Shown here one piece after another: positions 24,052-32,401 of a stretch of 64,000 bases of DNA (position 1 is the stretch's first letter; the number at the start of each line of letters is the position of its first letter). The stretch is taken from contig NZ_AUEA01000017.1 of NCBI RefSeq assembly GCF_000425745.1, positions 1-64,000 of the forward strand. Reading direction: 5' to 3'. The DNA is from Pseudomonas cremoricolorata DSM 17059 = NBRC 16634 (GTDB lineage: Bacteria; Pseudomonadota; Gammaproteobacteria; Pseudomonadales; Pseudomonadaceae). Under the pieces are notes generated by a model. That model did not search any database. It had not been told where the DNA came from and was given only the letters and a program-made list of their open reading frames with translations. A program made the translations under genes and the position numbers.

Positions 24052-24609
24052 ATGCCCGCCGATCTCGAGCATATCCGTCAAGTCATGCACGAGGCAGATT
24101 GTCTGTACAGCGAAGCAGAAGTCGAAGCCGCCATCGCCAAGGTCGGCCAGCAGATCTGCCAGGAGCTGCACGACAAGAACCCCGTGGTGTTCTGCGTGAT
24201 GAACGGCGGTCTGATCTTCGCCGGCAAACTGCTCACCCATTTGCAGTTCCCGCTGGAGGCTTCGTATCTGCACGCTACCCGCTACCGCAACCAGACCAGC
24301 GGTGGTGAGCTGTTCTGGAAAGCCAAGCCGGAGGTGTCGTTCATCGACCGCGACGTGTTGATCGTCGACGACATCCTCGATGAAGGTCATACCCTCAGCG
24401 CCATCATCGATTTCTGCACGCATTCCGGCGCCCGCGCCGTGCACACCGCAGTGCTGATCGACAAAGACCACGACCGCAAGGCCAGCCCTGAGCTCAAGGC
24501 CAACTACGTGGGCCTGCCCTGCGTCGACCGCTACATCTTCGGCTACGGCATGGACTACAAAGGCTACTGGCGCAATGCCAATGGCATTTTCGCCGTCAAG
24601 GGCATGTGA
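24052..24609 (+). CDS. hpt: Hypoxanthine-guanine phosphoribosyltransferase
   Basis: 185 residues from MPADLEHIRQVMHEADCLY. The PRPP-binding motif is DVLIVDDILDEGHTL near residue 105, and the purine contact loop KDHDRK follows. It salvages hypoxanthine and guanine to IMP and GMP. Divergent from upp. The long in-frame extension upstream overlaps upp antisense and is not real. A stem-loop follows the stop. Confidence 0.95.
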   Translation: MPADLEHIRQVMHEADCLYSEAEVEAAIAKVGQQICQELHDKNPVVFCVMNGGLIFAGKLLTHLQFPLEASYLHATRYRNQTSGGELFWKAKPEVSFIDRDVLIVDDILDEGHTLSAIIDFCTHSGARAVHTAVLIDKDHDRKASPELKANYVGLPCVDRYIFGYGMDYKGYWRNANGIFAVKGM

Positions 24610-24613
24610 GCCT

Positions 24614-24633
24614 GGCCTGAGCCGCTTCAGGCC
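24614..24633 (+). terminator. Stem-loop after hpt
   Basis: GGCCTGA/TCAGGCC stem of 7 bp with a 6-nt loop immediately after the hpt stop. No T-run. Confidence 0.5.
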
Positions 24634-24718
24634 TGCATGGCTGCGGCGCACGATGGGCTGATGGGCAGCGGCGGCGGGTCGGCATGCTAGAGTGCCGCTT
24701 CATGCCCAGGAGCCTCCC

Positions 24719-25189
24719 ATGCGCGCACTTGCCCCACTGCTGCTGGCTGTCAGCCTGCCGTTGTTCGCGGCCCCGTTGCACAGCCAGTTCCTCCCGCCTG
24801 ACGATCAGGCCCTGCGCCAGCAAGCGCCGACCGCCCAGCAACTGCTGCAGGTCACCGACTATGCCGTGGTCGTGGGCGCCCAGCGCCAGTCCGACCAGCA
24901 ACCGATCCCTATCACCTCGAGCCTGCAGATCAAGCTCAAGGGCAAGCCGCTGAGCAAGGGTGCGAGCATCGCCCAGGTGCTGCTCAGCTTCGATGCCGAG
25001 GGCGGCAAGAGCCTTAAGAAGCCGGTATACGATGAGGCCAGCCGACGCCTGACCCTGACCTACCCGGTGAGCGACTACCGGGTGATCATGGACCTGCTGC
25101 GCAATGAAACCCTGTACGTGCAGTTCCTCACCTATGCCAACGGCCACATCTGGGCCGACCTGCACACCGGGACCGTGCGTACGCGTTGA
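24719..25189 (+). CDS. Periplasmic protein of unknown function
   Basis: 156 residues. The signal peptide MRALAPLLLAVSLPLFAAPLHS would be cut near residue 18-22. The mature part has alternating hydrophobic strands (SLQIKLKG, AQVLLSFDAEGG, YRVIMDLLRNETLYVQFLTY) and no cysteine. The start has AGGAG about 8 nt upstream. I do not recognise a family; a homologue in the same place in P. putida is likely. It precedes the PA4642-family gene by 68 bp. Confidence 0.75.
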   Translation: MRALAPLLLAVSLPLFAAPLHSQFLPPDDQALRQQAPTAQQLLQVTDYAVVVGAQRQSDQQPIPITSSLQIKLKGKPLSKGASIAQVLLSFDAEGGKSLKKPVYDEASRRLTLTYPVSDYRVIMDLLRNETLYVQFLTYANGHIWADLHTGTVRTR

Positions 25190-25257
25190 GGCACGCGGGG
25201 CAGGGGCGGTACACTGCCGGCCTTCGAATTTCCCGAGCCAGGCGGCTGGAGCCTTAG

Positions 25258-25548
25258 ATGCGCAAAGACAAGAAGCAGATCATTGGTGATGAAATCAGCG
25301 ACGACTACATCAAGGCTTTCCTGCTGTTCGAGCCGGCCGATGGGGTGACCTCGCCATCGCTGCACAAGCTGGTCAAGGCCTATCGCGGGTTGCGTGTCGA
25401 CGACTTCCAGCGCTTCGTCGGCTTCTTCGTCGAAGCCGGCTTCGACCTCGATGGCAAGGATGCCGAGGGCAAGACCTTCGTCGAGCAGATCGCCGATCAG
25501 CGTACCGCGCCCGAGTACATCGAGATCATCGACAACGCCCGCGGCTGA
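25258..25548 (+). CDS. PA4642-family small cytosolic protein
   Basis: 96 residues, starting MRKDKKQIIGDEISDDYIKA. The family is named after P. aeruginosa PA4642 and has no known role. The protein is acidic, with alpha helices (FQRFVGFFVEAGFDLDGKDAEGKT) and no transmembrane segment. It is followed by a strong terminator shared with the convergent mqo. Confidence 0.85.
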   Translation: MRKDKKQIIGDEISDDYIKAFLLFEPADGVTSPSLHKLVKAYRGLRVDDFQRFVGFFVEAGFDLDGKDAEGKTFVEQIADQRTAPEYIEIIDNARG

Positions 25549-25565
25549 GTCGCTTCGCTGAAATG

Positions 25566-25592
25566 AAAAAACGCCCCGAAGGGCGTTTTTTT
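25566..25592. terminator. Bidirectional intrinsic terminator
   Basis: AAAAAACGCCC-CGAA-GGGCGTTTTTT: GC stem with a CGAA tetraloop and A/T runs on both sides, between the convergent PA4642-family gene and mqo. Confidence 0.92.
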
Positions 25593-25605
25593 GTGGCCGC
25601 AAGAC

Positions 25606-27111
25606 TCAGGCGAACTGCTGCGCCGGCGTGGTTTCGACCATCTGCAGGGCAGCGTCGCACTCGGCGCTGATCTTCTGGTACAGCGCGGCATCGGTGGCCA
25701 GGGTCTTTTCACGGGCGGGGAAGATCTCCGCCAGCTTGCCGGCCCAGGCGCCCTTGGCCTGCTCGGGGAAGCAGCGCTCGATCAGGTCGAGCATGATCGA
25801 CACGGTCACCGAAGCGCCAGGCGAGGCGCCCAGCAGTGCCGCCAGGCTGCCGTCCTGGGCGGCGACCAGCTCGGTGCCAAACTGCAGCACGCCGCCTTTC
25901 TTCGGGTCTTTCTTGATGATCTGCACGCGCTGACCGGCCACTTCCAGGCGCCAGTCCTCGGCCTTGGCCTCGGGGTAGAAGCGGCGCAGCGACTGCAGAC
26001 GCTGTTCCATCGACTGCATCACTTCACTGACCAGGTATTTGGTCAGGTCCATGTTGTCGCGGGCCACCGCGAGCATCGGGCCGATGTTGCCCATGCGCAC
26101 CGAGAACGGCAGGTCGGTGAACGAGCCGTGCTTGAGGAACTTGGTGGTGAACCCGGCGTAGGGGCCGAACAGCAGCGACGTCTTGCCGTCGACCACGCGG
26201 GTGTCGAGGTGCGGCACCGACATCGGCGGCGCGCCGACCGCAGCCTGGCTGTAGACCTTGGCCTGGTGCTGGCGAACGATTTCCGGGTTGTCGCAACGCA
26301 GCCACTGGCCGCTGACCGGGAAGCCGCCGAAGCCTTTGCTTTCCGGAATGCCCGAGGCTTGCAGCAGCGGCAGTGCCGCGCCACCGGCGCCGAGGAAGAC
26401 GAAACGTGCGTCGACGTCGCGGCTGTTGCCGCTGTTGACGTCCTTGATGGTCACGCTCCAGCCGCTGCCGTTACGGCGCAGGCCGGTGACTTTCTTGCTG
26501 TACTTGACCTGCGCATCCGGCACCTTGCCGAGCAGCGCCAGCAGCTGATTGGTCAGTGCGCCGAAGTTGACGTCGGTGCCCTTCATCACGCGGGTGGCGG
26601 CGATGTGCTGGTCGGCCGGGCGGCCTGGCATCATCAGCGGCATCCACTGCTGCATCACGGTCTTGTCTTCGGTGTATTGCATCTCGGCGAAGGCGTGGTG
26701 CTGCTTGAGCAGCTCGAAGCGCTTCTTGAGGAAGGCAACGCCTTTGTCACCTTCGACATAGCTCAGGTGCGGCACCGGGTTGATGAAGGCGCGCGGCGAG
26801 CCGAGGCTGCCCTTGCGGATCAGGTACGACCAGAACTGGCGGGAGACCTCGAACTGGGTATTGATGTGCACGGCTTTCTTGATGTCGATGCTGCCATCGG
26901 CTGCCTGCGGTGTGTAGTTCAGCTCGCACAGGCCGGCGTGGCCGGTGCCTGCGTTGTTCCAGGGGTTGGAGCTTTCCGCAGCTCCGGAGTCCATCGCTTC
27001 GACCACCTCCAGCTTGAGGCTGGGGTCGAGCTCCTTGAGCAGTACGGCCAGGGTGGCACTCATGATGCCCGCGCCTACCAGTACTACATCAACCGATTCG
27101 TTCTGCGCCAT
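25606..27111 (-). CDS. mqo: Malate:quinone oxidoreductase
   Basis: 501 residues. The FAD-binding fold is VDVVLVGAGIMSATLAVLL at the start. The middle carries ESSNPWNNAGTGHAGLCELNYTP and the end GASPGASVTVSIMLDL, all typical of Mqo. It oxidises malate to oxaloacetate and passes electrons to quinone at the inner membrane, the main malate oxidation route in pseudomonads. A GGAGAC ribosome site precedes the ATG. A 616-bp gene-free stretch lies upstream, so regulation may be complex. Confidence 0.97.
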   Translation of the reverse strand: MAQNESVDVVLVGAGIMSATLAVLLKELDPSLKLEVVEAMDSGAAESSNPWNNAGTGHAGLCELNYTPQAADGSIDIKKAVHINTQFEVSRQFWSYLIRKGSLGSPRAFINPVPHLSYVEGDKGVAFLKKRFELLKQHHAFAEMQYTEDKTVMQQWMPLMMPGRPADQHIAATRVMKGTDVNFGALTNQLLALLGKVPDAQVKYSKKVTGLRRNGSGWSVTIKDVNSGNSRDVDARFVFLGAGGAALPLLQASGIPESKGFGGFPVSGQWLRCDNPEIVRQHQAKVYSQAAVGAPPMSVPHLDTRVVDGKTSLLFGPYAGFTTKFLKHGSFTDLPFSVRMGNIGPMLAVARDNMDLTKYLVSEVMQSMEQRLQSLRRFYPEAKAEDWRLEVAGQRVQIIKKDPKKGGVLQFGTELVAAQDGSLAALLGASPGASVTVSIMLDLIERCFPEQAKGAWAGKLAEIFPAREKTLATDAALYQKISAECDAALQMVETTPAQQFA

Positions 27112-27727
27112 TACCGCGTCTCCACAATCTACAGCAACCTAATTGACAGCACAGGAGCCCCTGGGTGTTGTTTTCAACGAAGCCCAGGTACGCCATGTCC
27201 GACGTTTTGCAGTTCGTGCATCGCTCGCGGACACCGCCATTAAGCCTTCACGTTCGCCTATTGAACGCTGTTTGCCCTGCCTGCGGCAATTCGACTTATG
27301 GTCAAGGTGTCAGGATTGAGCTATGCCGTGGCGTTCATACCGGCGTTAGAGCGGTAGGATCGCCGTGCGTTCGGCGCTGTTGGAGACACTTGCGTCGCAT
27401 TTACACATGCCAGACTGTTCATTGCTCGCCACACTCTTGTGAAGTTTTAGTAACCCGTTTTTCACGCTCTTTTGGAGACGTGAACCTCAAAAGCAGGCTG
27501 TGCGCAGACAACCCGCAGGTTCATGCGCGGTCAGGCGTCCGTGAAGGTGGGCGACTGCCAGGGCAAGACCTGAGTGGAAGGCTCTCTGTGGGCGAGGCGG
27601 TGAACGTGCCGGGGTGAGGCGGCGGATGCGGGGGCCCGATCAGGAGACGTCCTTATAATCGGGGCCAGATTATAGCCAGGTCGCGGGGAGAAAAGTCCCC
27701 CCTGGCGGGAATTTCTTCTGCCCTTGG
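27112..27727. other. Gene-free 616-bp region upstream of mqo
   Basis: No ORF here looks coding; the largest (27165-27617) is Cys/Arg-rich and lacks a ribosome site. The region should hold the mqo promoter and leader. It contains an inverted repeat TATAATC-N7-GATTATA at 27654-27674, which also looks like -10 elements on both strands, and a short stem GGGGA/TCCCC at about 27685-27700 near the end of the next gene. A small RNA is possible but unsupported. Confidence 0.4.
27654..27674. repeat. Inverted repeat TATAATC/GATTATA
   Basis: Perfect 7-bp arms around a 7-bp GC-rich spacer, in otherwise gene-free sequence between mqo and a small minus-strand gene. Each arm contains a near-consensus -10 hexamer (TATAAT). 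Confidence 0.5.
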
Positions 27728-27961
27728 TCAGGCCGGAACGCTGCGTCCCTGCCAGCGGTTGCCGGTGTTGCGGCGAATTCGCGCGCTTTGCGGCAGAGGC
27801 TGGCCCAGCCAGGCCAGGCGCTGTTCGCTGACCTCGACCCAGATGCCGTTTTCCGGCCGGCCAATGCAGGTCTTGAACGCCAGGCAGCGACCCTGGCCGT
27901 CCAGACGGGCGTAGGTGCGGTGGCGCGGGCGTTGCAGCAGCAGATTCCAGAGCGAGGCCAT
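27728..27961 (-). CDS. Small conserved basic protein
   Basis: 77 residues: MASLWNLLLQRPRHRTYARLD at the N-terminus, then a short WVEVSEQRLAWLGQPLP segment. Basic, no signal peptide, no cysteine pair. CCAGGAAC lies before the ATG. I recall short Pseudomonas proteins with the same opening, so I take it as a real gene of unknown role. It is isolated, divergent from the YajG-like lipoprotein. Confidence 0.6.
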   Translation of the reverse strand: MASLWNLLLQRPRHRTYARLDGQGRCLAFKTCIGRPENGIWVEVSEQRLAWLGQPLPQSARIRRNTGNRWQGRSVPA

Positions 27962-28105
27962 GACGGAGTTCCTGGAGGTGGGTGACTGCGAGCAAGGCTA
28001 GACCCACCGGGTTAAACCAATGTGACAAGCGCGTCGGGCCGATGGCTGGCGATTCAAGGGCTGGGTATACTCGACGCCTTTGCGGCTTTTTCTGGAGAAA
28101 TGCGC

Positions 28106-28690
28106 ATGTTGCAACGTCTGGTGTTCGGTTTGATCGCAGTGGCGGGCCTGGGCCTTGCCGGGTGTGCCCACAGTCCGCAGCAGCTAACCCCGCAGCCCAA
28201 GATCAACGCGCAACTGGCGCCGGTCGGGCACGGCCAGCCTGTGGTGGTGCGAGTGGTCGATGGCCGTCCGTCGCCTTCGTTGGGGACCCGTGGTGGCATG
28301 TACCCTGAAACCAGCACCATCAGCGTCAGCGGCAATGAGGTGGTGCCAAAGCTGCAGGCCCAGGCCGAGGCGGCGGTGCGCCTGCTCGGCTTCACCCCGA
28401 CCGGCAACGCCTACAACGCGCCGAAGCTGACCGTGACCCTGGCCGAACTCAAGTATCAGTCGCCCAAGGACAAGATGTACGTCACCGAGGCGACCATCGG
28501 CGCTACCTTCCGTGCTGACGTGGCCAATGGCGGTCGTACCTACAGCGGCCGCTACGGCGCGTCCCTCGACCAGCGCTTCGGCATGGCGCCCAATCAGGAA
28601 ACCAACAACAAGCTGGTCAGCGATGTGCTGAGCGATGCGCTGACCCGACTGTTCAAGGACCAGAGCATCGGCCAGGTGCTGGGCCAGTAA
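28106..28690 (+). CDS. YajG-family lipoprotein
   Basis: 194 residues. Lipoprotein signal LIAVAGLGLAGC with Cys20. The mature part carries VVVRVVDGRPSPSLGTRGG and later GYSGRYGAS-like strands of the YajG family. Role unknown; outer-membrane periplasmic face expected. GGAG lies 8 nt before the ATG at 28106; an ATG two codons earlier is an alternative. Followed by a stem-loop. Confidence 0.85.
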   Translation: MLQRLVFGLIAVAGLGLAGCAHSPQQLTPQPKINAQLAPVGHGQPVVVRVVDGRPSPSLGTRGGMYPETSTISVSGNEVVPKLQAQAEAAVRLLGFTPTGNAYNAPKLTVTLAELKYQSPKDKMYVTEATIGATFRADVANGGRTYSGRYGASLDQRFGMAPNQETNNKLVSDVLSDALTRLFKDQSIGQVLGQ

Positions 28691-28715
28691 TCCGTCGGTC
28701 GAACGCCGATGCGCA

Positions 28716-28741
28716 GCCGCGAACCACAGTGGGTTCGCGGC
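28716..28741. terminator. Stem-loop between convergent genes
   Basis: Perfect 10-bp stem GCCGCGAACC/GGTTCGCGGC with a 6-nt loop between the YajG-like gene and the small minus-strand gene. No long T-run. Confidence 0.6.
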
Positions 28742-28745
28742 GACT

Positions 28746-28952
28746 TCACGCAGCTTCGGTATGCAGGTCGAGCACACTGATGCCGGTCAGCAGGTCGACT
28801 TCCGGCAGGTCGCGGTGGCTGTGCCCGCCCAGGGCGCAATACACCAGCCACTGACGGTCCTGCACGTTGATGGCGAAACCGTCGATCAGCGCCTGTTGTT
28901 CATCGCTTGGGGCAATCAGGTACAGACGGTCCTGATTCTGGGCATGCAGCAT
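28746..28952 (-). CDS. Small hypothetical protein
   Basis: 68 residues from MLHAQNQDRLYLIAPSDEQQ, with GGAG upstream of the ATG. Acidic, cytosolic, ends SVLDLHTEAA. No family recognised. The in-frame start further upstream at 29042 adds unlikely residues. It is the next minus-strand gene after the acyltransferase but a terminator separates them. Confidence 0.65.
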   Translation of the reverse strand: MLHAQNQDRLYLIAPSDEQQALIDGFAINVQDRQWLVYCALGGHSHRDLPEVDLLTGISVLDLHTEAA

Positions 28953-29030
28953 GGTCACACTCCGTTGTGAGGAAGGGCCGCTAGCGTGCCCTCTGACAAT
29001 GACGAGCGTGTGACAGCAAAAATTTACCCA

Positions 29031-29051
29031 CCCCGGTCGCAACGACCGGGG
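29031..29051 (-). terminator. Intrinsic terminator after the acyltransferase gene
   Basis: CCCCGGTCG-CAA-CGACCGGGG, a 9-bp stem with a three-base loop. On the minus strand it is followed by AAATTTTT. Confidence 0.8.
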
Positions 29052-29063
29052 CGTTCGCCCGCC

Positions 29064-30233
29064 TCAGCCCAGCACTTCACTCTGGCGCTTGACCTGATAC
29101 TGGTTGCGCACCGGTGTTGCGTATTGCAGCACCAGGTACGGCCGCTGCTCGGCCGGACAAGCGTCCAGACGGCTCTGCCACTGCGCCCTGGCCTTGTCCA
29201 GTTCATCGCGCGGGAACACCTGCTCGGCGCTGGGCACCTGCAGCGAGTCGTCCTTGTCCGCCCACATGGCGTAGGCCAGGTAGTGCACAGGGAACAAGCG
29301 GTAGCCGGCCAGAATCTGCTGATCGATGGCCTGGGCCAGTTGCTTGGTGTCGTCGTGGTAGGTAGTGACCGGCGGGGCGAAGTGAATGTGTACGCGGCCT
29401 TTGTAGCCGGTAATGCCCAGGGCGATGCTCTTGTCGTCTTCGCCCGGTGCCTTGGCATAGCTGCCGGTGGTGGCGCGAATGTACAACTCGCGAGCCTTGG
29501 CCAGGTCGCACGGGTCGTATTCGTAGCTGATGGTCACCGGAATCAGGTTCAGACTCTGAATCACCGCACCGAATGGCTCGTCCTTGCGGCTCATGTGGAA
29601 CATCTTGAGGATTGCCGATTCGGTACGGTCGTCACCGTCCTTGGCGCGGCCTTCGGCCTGGGCGATCCAGATCGAGGCGCCATCTTCGCGGATCGAGTGG
29701 TTGATGTAGGCAGACAGCAACTGGTAAGCAGCGAGCTTTTCCCGGCGACCGGTCAGTGAGCGGTGCACGATGAAGCTCTTGTTCAGGCGCATCATGTCGC
29801 TGACGAAGGGCTTTTGCAGCAGGTTGTCACCGATGGCGATGCGTGGCGTCGGCAGGCCTGCGTGGTACACCGCATAGTTGACGAAGGCCGGGTCCATGAC
29901 GATGTCGCGGTGGTTGGCGAAGAACAGGTACGGGGTGCCGGACTTGAGCTGTTCGACGCCGGTGTAGGTGACGCCGTCGGTGGCCTGGTCGATGGTGCGG
30001 TCGACGTAGTACTCGACCTTGTCCTGCAAGGTCGACACACAGCTGACCCCGGCGAACTGCTGACGCAGCTTGCGTGCGATCAGCGGCTTGAGCAGCCAGC
30101 CGAACAGGCTCGCGGCACGCGGGAAACGGTAGTGGGTGAGGATATCCAGAAACGCCGGGTCGCTGAGCAGGCGCGCGAGAACGGCGGGTACTTCAGCGTC
30201 GTCGTAGGGTCGGATGGCATCGAATTCGCCCAT
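29064..30233 (-). CDS. 1-acylglycerol-3-phosphate-type acyltransferase
   Basis: 389 residues. The PlsC-like motif is FFANHRDIVMDPAF with H108 and D114, that is HX5D rather than the usual HX4D. A later block AEGRAKDG could match the EGTR-like motif. The N-terminal 100 residues are an extra helical domain. It likely acylates a glycerol-phosphate or a related lipid at the inner membrane. The start at 30233 or 30236 is undecided. It has its own terminator and is divergent from the CPXCG-motif gene. Confidence 0.8.
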   Translation of the reverse strand: MGEFDAIRPYDDAEVPAVLARLLSDPAFLDILTHYRFPRAASLFGWLLKPLIARKLRQQFAGVSCVSTLQDKVEYYVDRTIDQATDGVTYTGVEQLKSGTPYLFFANHRDIVMDPAFVNYAVYHAGLPTPRIAIGDNLLQKPFVSDMMRLNKSFIVHRSLTGRREKLAAYQLLSAYINHSIREDGASIWIAQAEGRAKDGDDRTESAILKMFHMSRKDEPFGAVIQSLNLIPVTISYEYDPCDLAKARELYIRATTGSYAKAPGEDDKSIALGITGYKGRVHIHFAPPVTTYHDDTKQLAQAIDQQILAGYRLFPVHYLAYAMWADKDDSLQVPSAEQVFPRDELDKARAQWQSRLDACPAEQRPYLVLQYATPVRNQYQVKRQSEVLG

Positions 30234-30358
30234 CATGCTCTCTTGTTGGAAACGGCTAAGGTGATAAAGGCAGGGTGGGTGCCGAGAAACGGTTCGGCCA
30301 CCGGCAGCTCCTGCGAACAGAACGGCGATTATACGCACAACTCCAAGGGGAGACCGCG

Positions 30359-30544
30359 ATGCTGGAAGAGGAGTCGTACGATTGTCCTTACTGTGGCGAG
30401 CGTGTACAGACGCTGGTCGATCTGTCTGCGGGCGATCAGGTCTATACCGAAGACTGTCAGGTCTGCTGTCAGCCGATCGTGTTCATTCTCCAGGTGCATG
30501 GGGAGGAGTGGATGCTCGACCTCAGGCGCGAGGATGAAGCCTGA
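30359..30544 (+). CDS. CPXCG-motif cysteine-rich small protein
   Basis: 61 residues. CPYCG at 9-13 and CQVCCQP at about 33-39 make a likely zinc ribbon. AAGGGGAGA precedes the ATG. Function unknown; this family is common in gammaproteobacteria. Its TGA overlaps the ATG of the next gene by one base (TGATG). Confidence 0.85.
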   Translation: MLEEESYDCPYCGERVQTLVDLSAGDQVYTEDCQVCCQPIVFILQVHGEEWMLDLRREDEA

Positions 30545-30804
30545 TGCAGCGCATCTACGAGCCGGAAAACCTCATGGAAGCGCAAATGCTGGTCGGCATG
30601 CTGGCCAATGAGGGCATCGAGGTGTTCCTGATCGGGCGCGATCTGGTCGGCGCTGCCGGCGAGCTGCCGATCCATGGCCTGCTGGGCCTGGCGGTGGCCG
30701 ACGAGCAGGCCGGCTACGCACGGCAGCTGATCGATGCGTACAATGCCGCCCAGCCCGTCATGGGCGACGAGCCGGACAGCTATCCCGGCACACTCATCTG
30801 CTAG
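30544..30804 (+). CDS. DUF2007 domain protein
   Basis: 86 residues with the DUF2007 (putative signal-transducing) pattern: YEPENLMEAQMLVGMLANEGIEVFLIGRDLVGAAGELP, split here as residues 5-42, then VADEQAGYARQLIDAY. A ferredoxin-like alpha/beta fold is expected. Translationally coupled to the zinc-ribbon gene, 16 bp before the SRAP gene, so the three likely share a transcript. Confidence 0.85.
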   Translation: MQRIYEPENLMEAQMLVGMLANEGIEVFLIGRDLVGAAGELPIHGLLGLAVADEQAGYARQLIDAYNAAQPVMGDEPDSYPGTLIC

Positions 30805-30820
30805 GTCGCCAATTTTTCCC

Positions 30821-31441
30821 ATGTGTGGACGCTACGCCCTGTTTCGCTGGACGCCCTCATTCGCCGCCTTGCCCGGCTTTCCGACCGACCAGCGCGCGCA
30901 ATGGAACATCTCGCCCGGCGCCTCGGTGCTGATCCAGCGCCGCCTCGACGGCGTCACGCAACTGGCCCGGGCGCGCTGGGGCCTGACCCCGGCCTGGCTC
31001 ACCGACCTCTCGCGTACGCCCGCCCATGCCCGCAGTGAAACCTTGGCCGAGCAGCCGATGTTCCGTGAGCCGCTGCGCAAGCGCCGCTGCCTGCTGCCTG
31101 CCAATGGCTTCTACGAGTGGCGCGGCACGGCCCGCAAGCGGCCGTACTGGCTGACTCAGGGGGAGGGCGCGACGCTGTTCTTCGCAGCGCTGTGGGAGGA
31201 GTACCCGGTGCAGGAGCAGGTCTGGCTCAGTTGCGCGGTGGTGACCCAGGCGGCGATGAGCCAACGCCGGCCGCTGATTCTCGATGCCGCCGGCCAAGAG
31301 GCCTGGCTCGACCCGCAAACGCCTCTGTCACGCCTGCAGGAATTATTGGCCAGCCCACCGGCGCCCCTGCGCGAACGAGTGCTCGCCAACCTGGTCAATG
31401 ATCCCAAGCTGGATGCGCCGGAGTGCCTCACGCCAGCCTGA
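30821..31441 (+). CDS. SRAP/YedK-like protein with altered active site
   Basis: 206 residues starting MCGRY, so Cys2 is exposed after Met removal, as needed to bind abasic DNA. WNISPG (28-33) and GFYEW with E99 match the SRAP family. Two residues of the E. coli YedK active site are different: the Asn of INARxET is H69 (AHARSET), and the His of IHDRRP is S147 (MSQRRP). The family forms a thiazolidine crosslink with abasic sites in single-stranded DNA; this member may still bind but react or release differently. A longer in-frame start overlapping DUF2007 was rejected. Confidence 0.85.
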   Translation: MCGRYALFRWTPSFAALPGFPTDQRAQWNISPGASVLIQRRLDGVTQLARARWGLTPAWLTDLSRTPAHARSETLAEQPMFREPLRKRRCLLPANGFYEWRGTARKRPYWLTQGEGATLFFAALWEEYPVQEQVWLSCAVVTQAAMSQRRPLILDAAGQEAWLDPQTPLSRLQELLASPPAPLRERVLANLVNDPKLDAPECLTPA

Positions 31442-31530
31442 TTAGCGTGTCACACCCATTTTCCATCTGCCTCTGGCGCTGCGTTGGCCTCTGCGCCTAG
31501 GATACGCGGCGTGTAAAAAGGAGCGTTTCC

Positions 31531-32346
31531 ATGCGTAAGCAATTTATCGTCAGCCTGCTCAGCGCGAGCGTGCTGCTGGGCGGCTGCCAGGCCGTCAACA
31601 CCACCAGTGGTGATTCGGTTGGCGTGCAGCGTAAGCAGTACATGTTCAGCATGCTGTCGACCGACGAGGTCAACCAGATGTACGCCCAGTCGTACCAGAA
31701 GACCCTGAGCGAGGCGTCGAGCAAGGGTGCGCTGGAGAAGAGTGGTGCCGATGCCCGTCGCGTGCAGGCCATCGCTGACCGCCTGATCGCCCAGGCGCCC
31801 AAGCTGCGTCCCGATTCGGCGCAGTGGAAATGGGAAGTCAACGTCATCAAGAGCGATGAGCTCAACGCCAACTGCGGCCCTGGCGGCAAGATCATCGTCT
31901 ACACCGGGCTGATCGACAAACTCAAGCTCACCGATGCCGAAATCGCTGCGGTGATGGGCCATGAAATCGCCCACGCCCTGCGCGAGCATGGCCGTGAGGC
32001 AATGTCCAAGGCCTATGGCGTGCAGATGGCGCGCAACGGCGCCGGTGCGCTGCTGGGGCTGGGTGAGGGCGGCCTGGCGCTGGCCGACACCGTGGTCAAC
32101 TACGCCATGACCCTGCCCAACAGCCGCGCCAACGAGAACGAGGCCGATCTGCTGGGCCTCGAGCTGTCGGCCCGTGCCGGTTACGACCCGAATGCCGCGA
32201 TCACCTTGTGGAACAAGATGAGCAAGGCTTCCGAGGGCGCGCCGCCTGAATGGATGAGCACTCACCCGGCCTCGCAAAGCCGTATCGCCGCGCTGGAAGC
32301 GGCGATTCCGAAAGTCATGCCGCTGTATCAGGCTGCGAAGAAGTAA
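31531..32346 (+). CDS. M48-family metalloprotease lipoprotein (LoiP/YcaL-like)
   Basis: 271 residues. Lipoprotein signal with lipobox LLGGC (Cys19). The zinc motif HEIAH is at 144-148 and the third ligand is E204 in NENEADLLG. It is probably an outer-membrane-anchored periplasmic protease for envelope quality control. A ribosome site AAAGGAG precedes the ATG. It stands alone and is followed by a stem-loop. Confidence 0.92.
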   Translation: MRKQFIVSLLSASVLLGGCQAVNTTSGDSVGVQRKQYMFSMLSTDEVNQMYAQSYQKTLSEASSKGALEKSGADARRVQAIADRLIAQAPKLRPDSAQWKWEVNVIKSDELNANCGPGGKIIVYTGLIDKLKLTDAEIAAVMGHEIAHALREHGREAMSKAYGVQMARNGAGALLGLGEGGLALADTVVNYAMTLPNSRANENEADLLGLELSARAGYDPNAAITLWNKMSKASEGAPPEWMSTHPASQSRIAALEAAIPKVMPLYQAAKK

Positions 32347-32354
32347 GTGTTGCG

Positions 32355-32379
32355 CGCAAGCCTGCCAGGCAGGCTTGCG
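32355..32379. terminator. Stem-loop between convergent genes
   Basis: CGCAAGCCTGCC-A-GGCAGGCTTGCG, a 12-bp perfect dyad between the M48 protease and the TMEM165 gene. No T-run. Confidence 0.6.
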
Positions 32380-32401
32380 ACCCCTCCCAATGGCGGCGGT
32401 G

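Noticed and set aside
27165..27617. 150-residue ORF upstream of mqo
   Set aside because: Cys/Arg-rich, no ribosome binding site and not like any family I know; the region looks like a leader or promoter.
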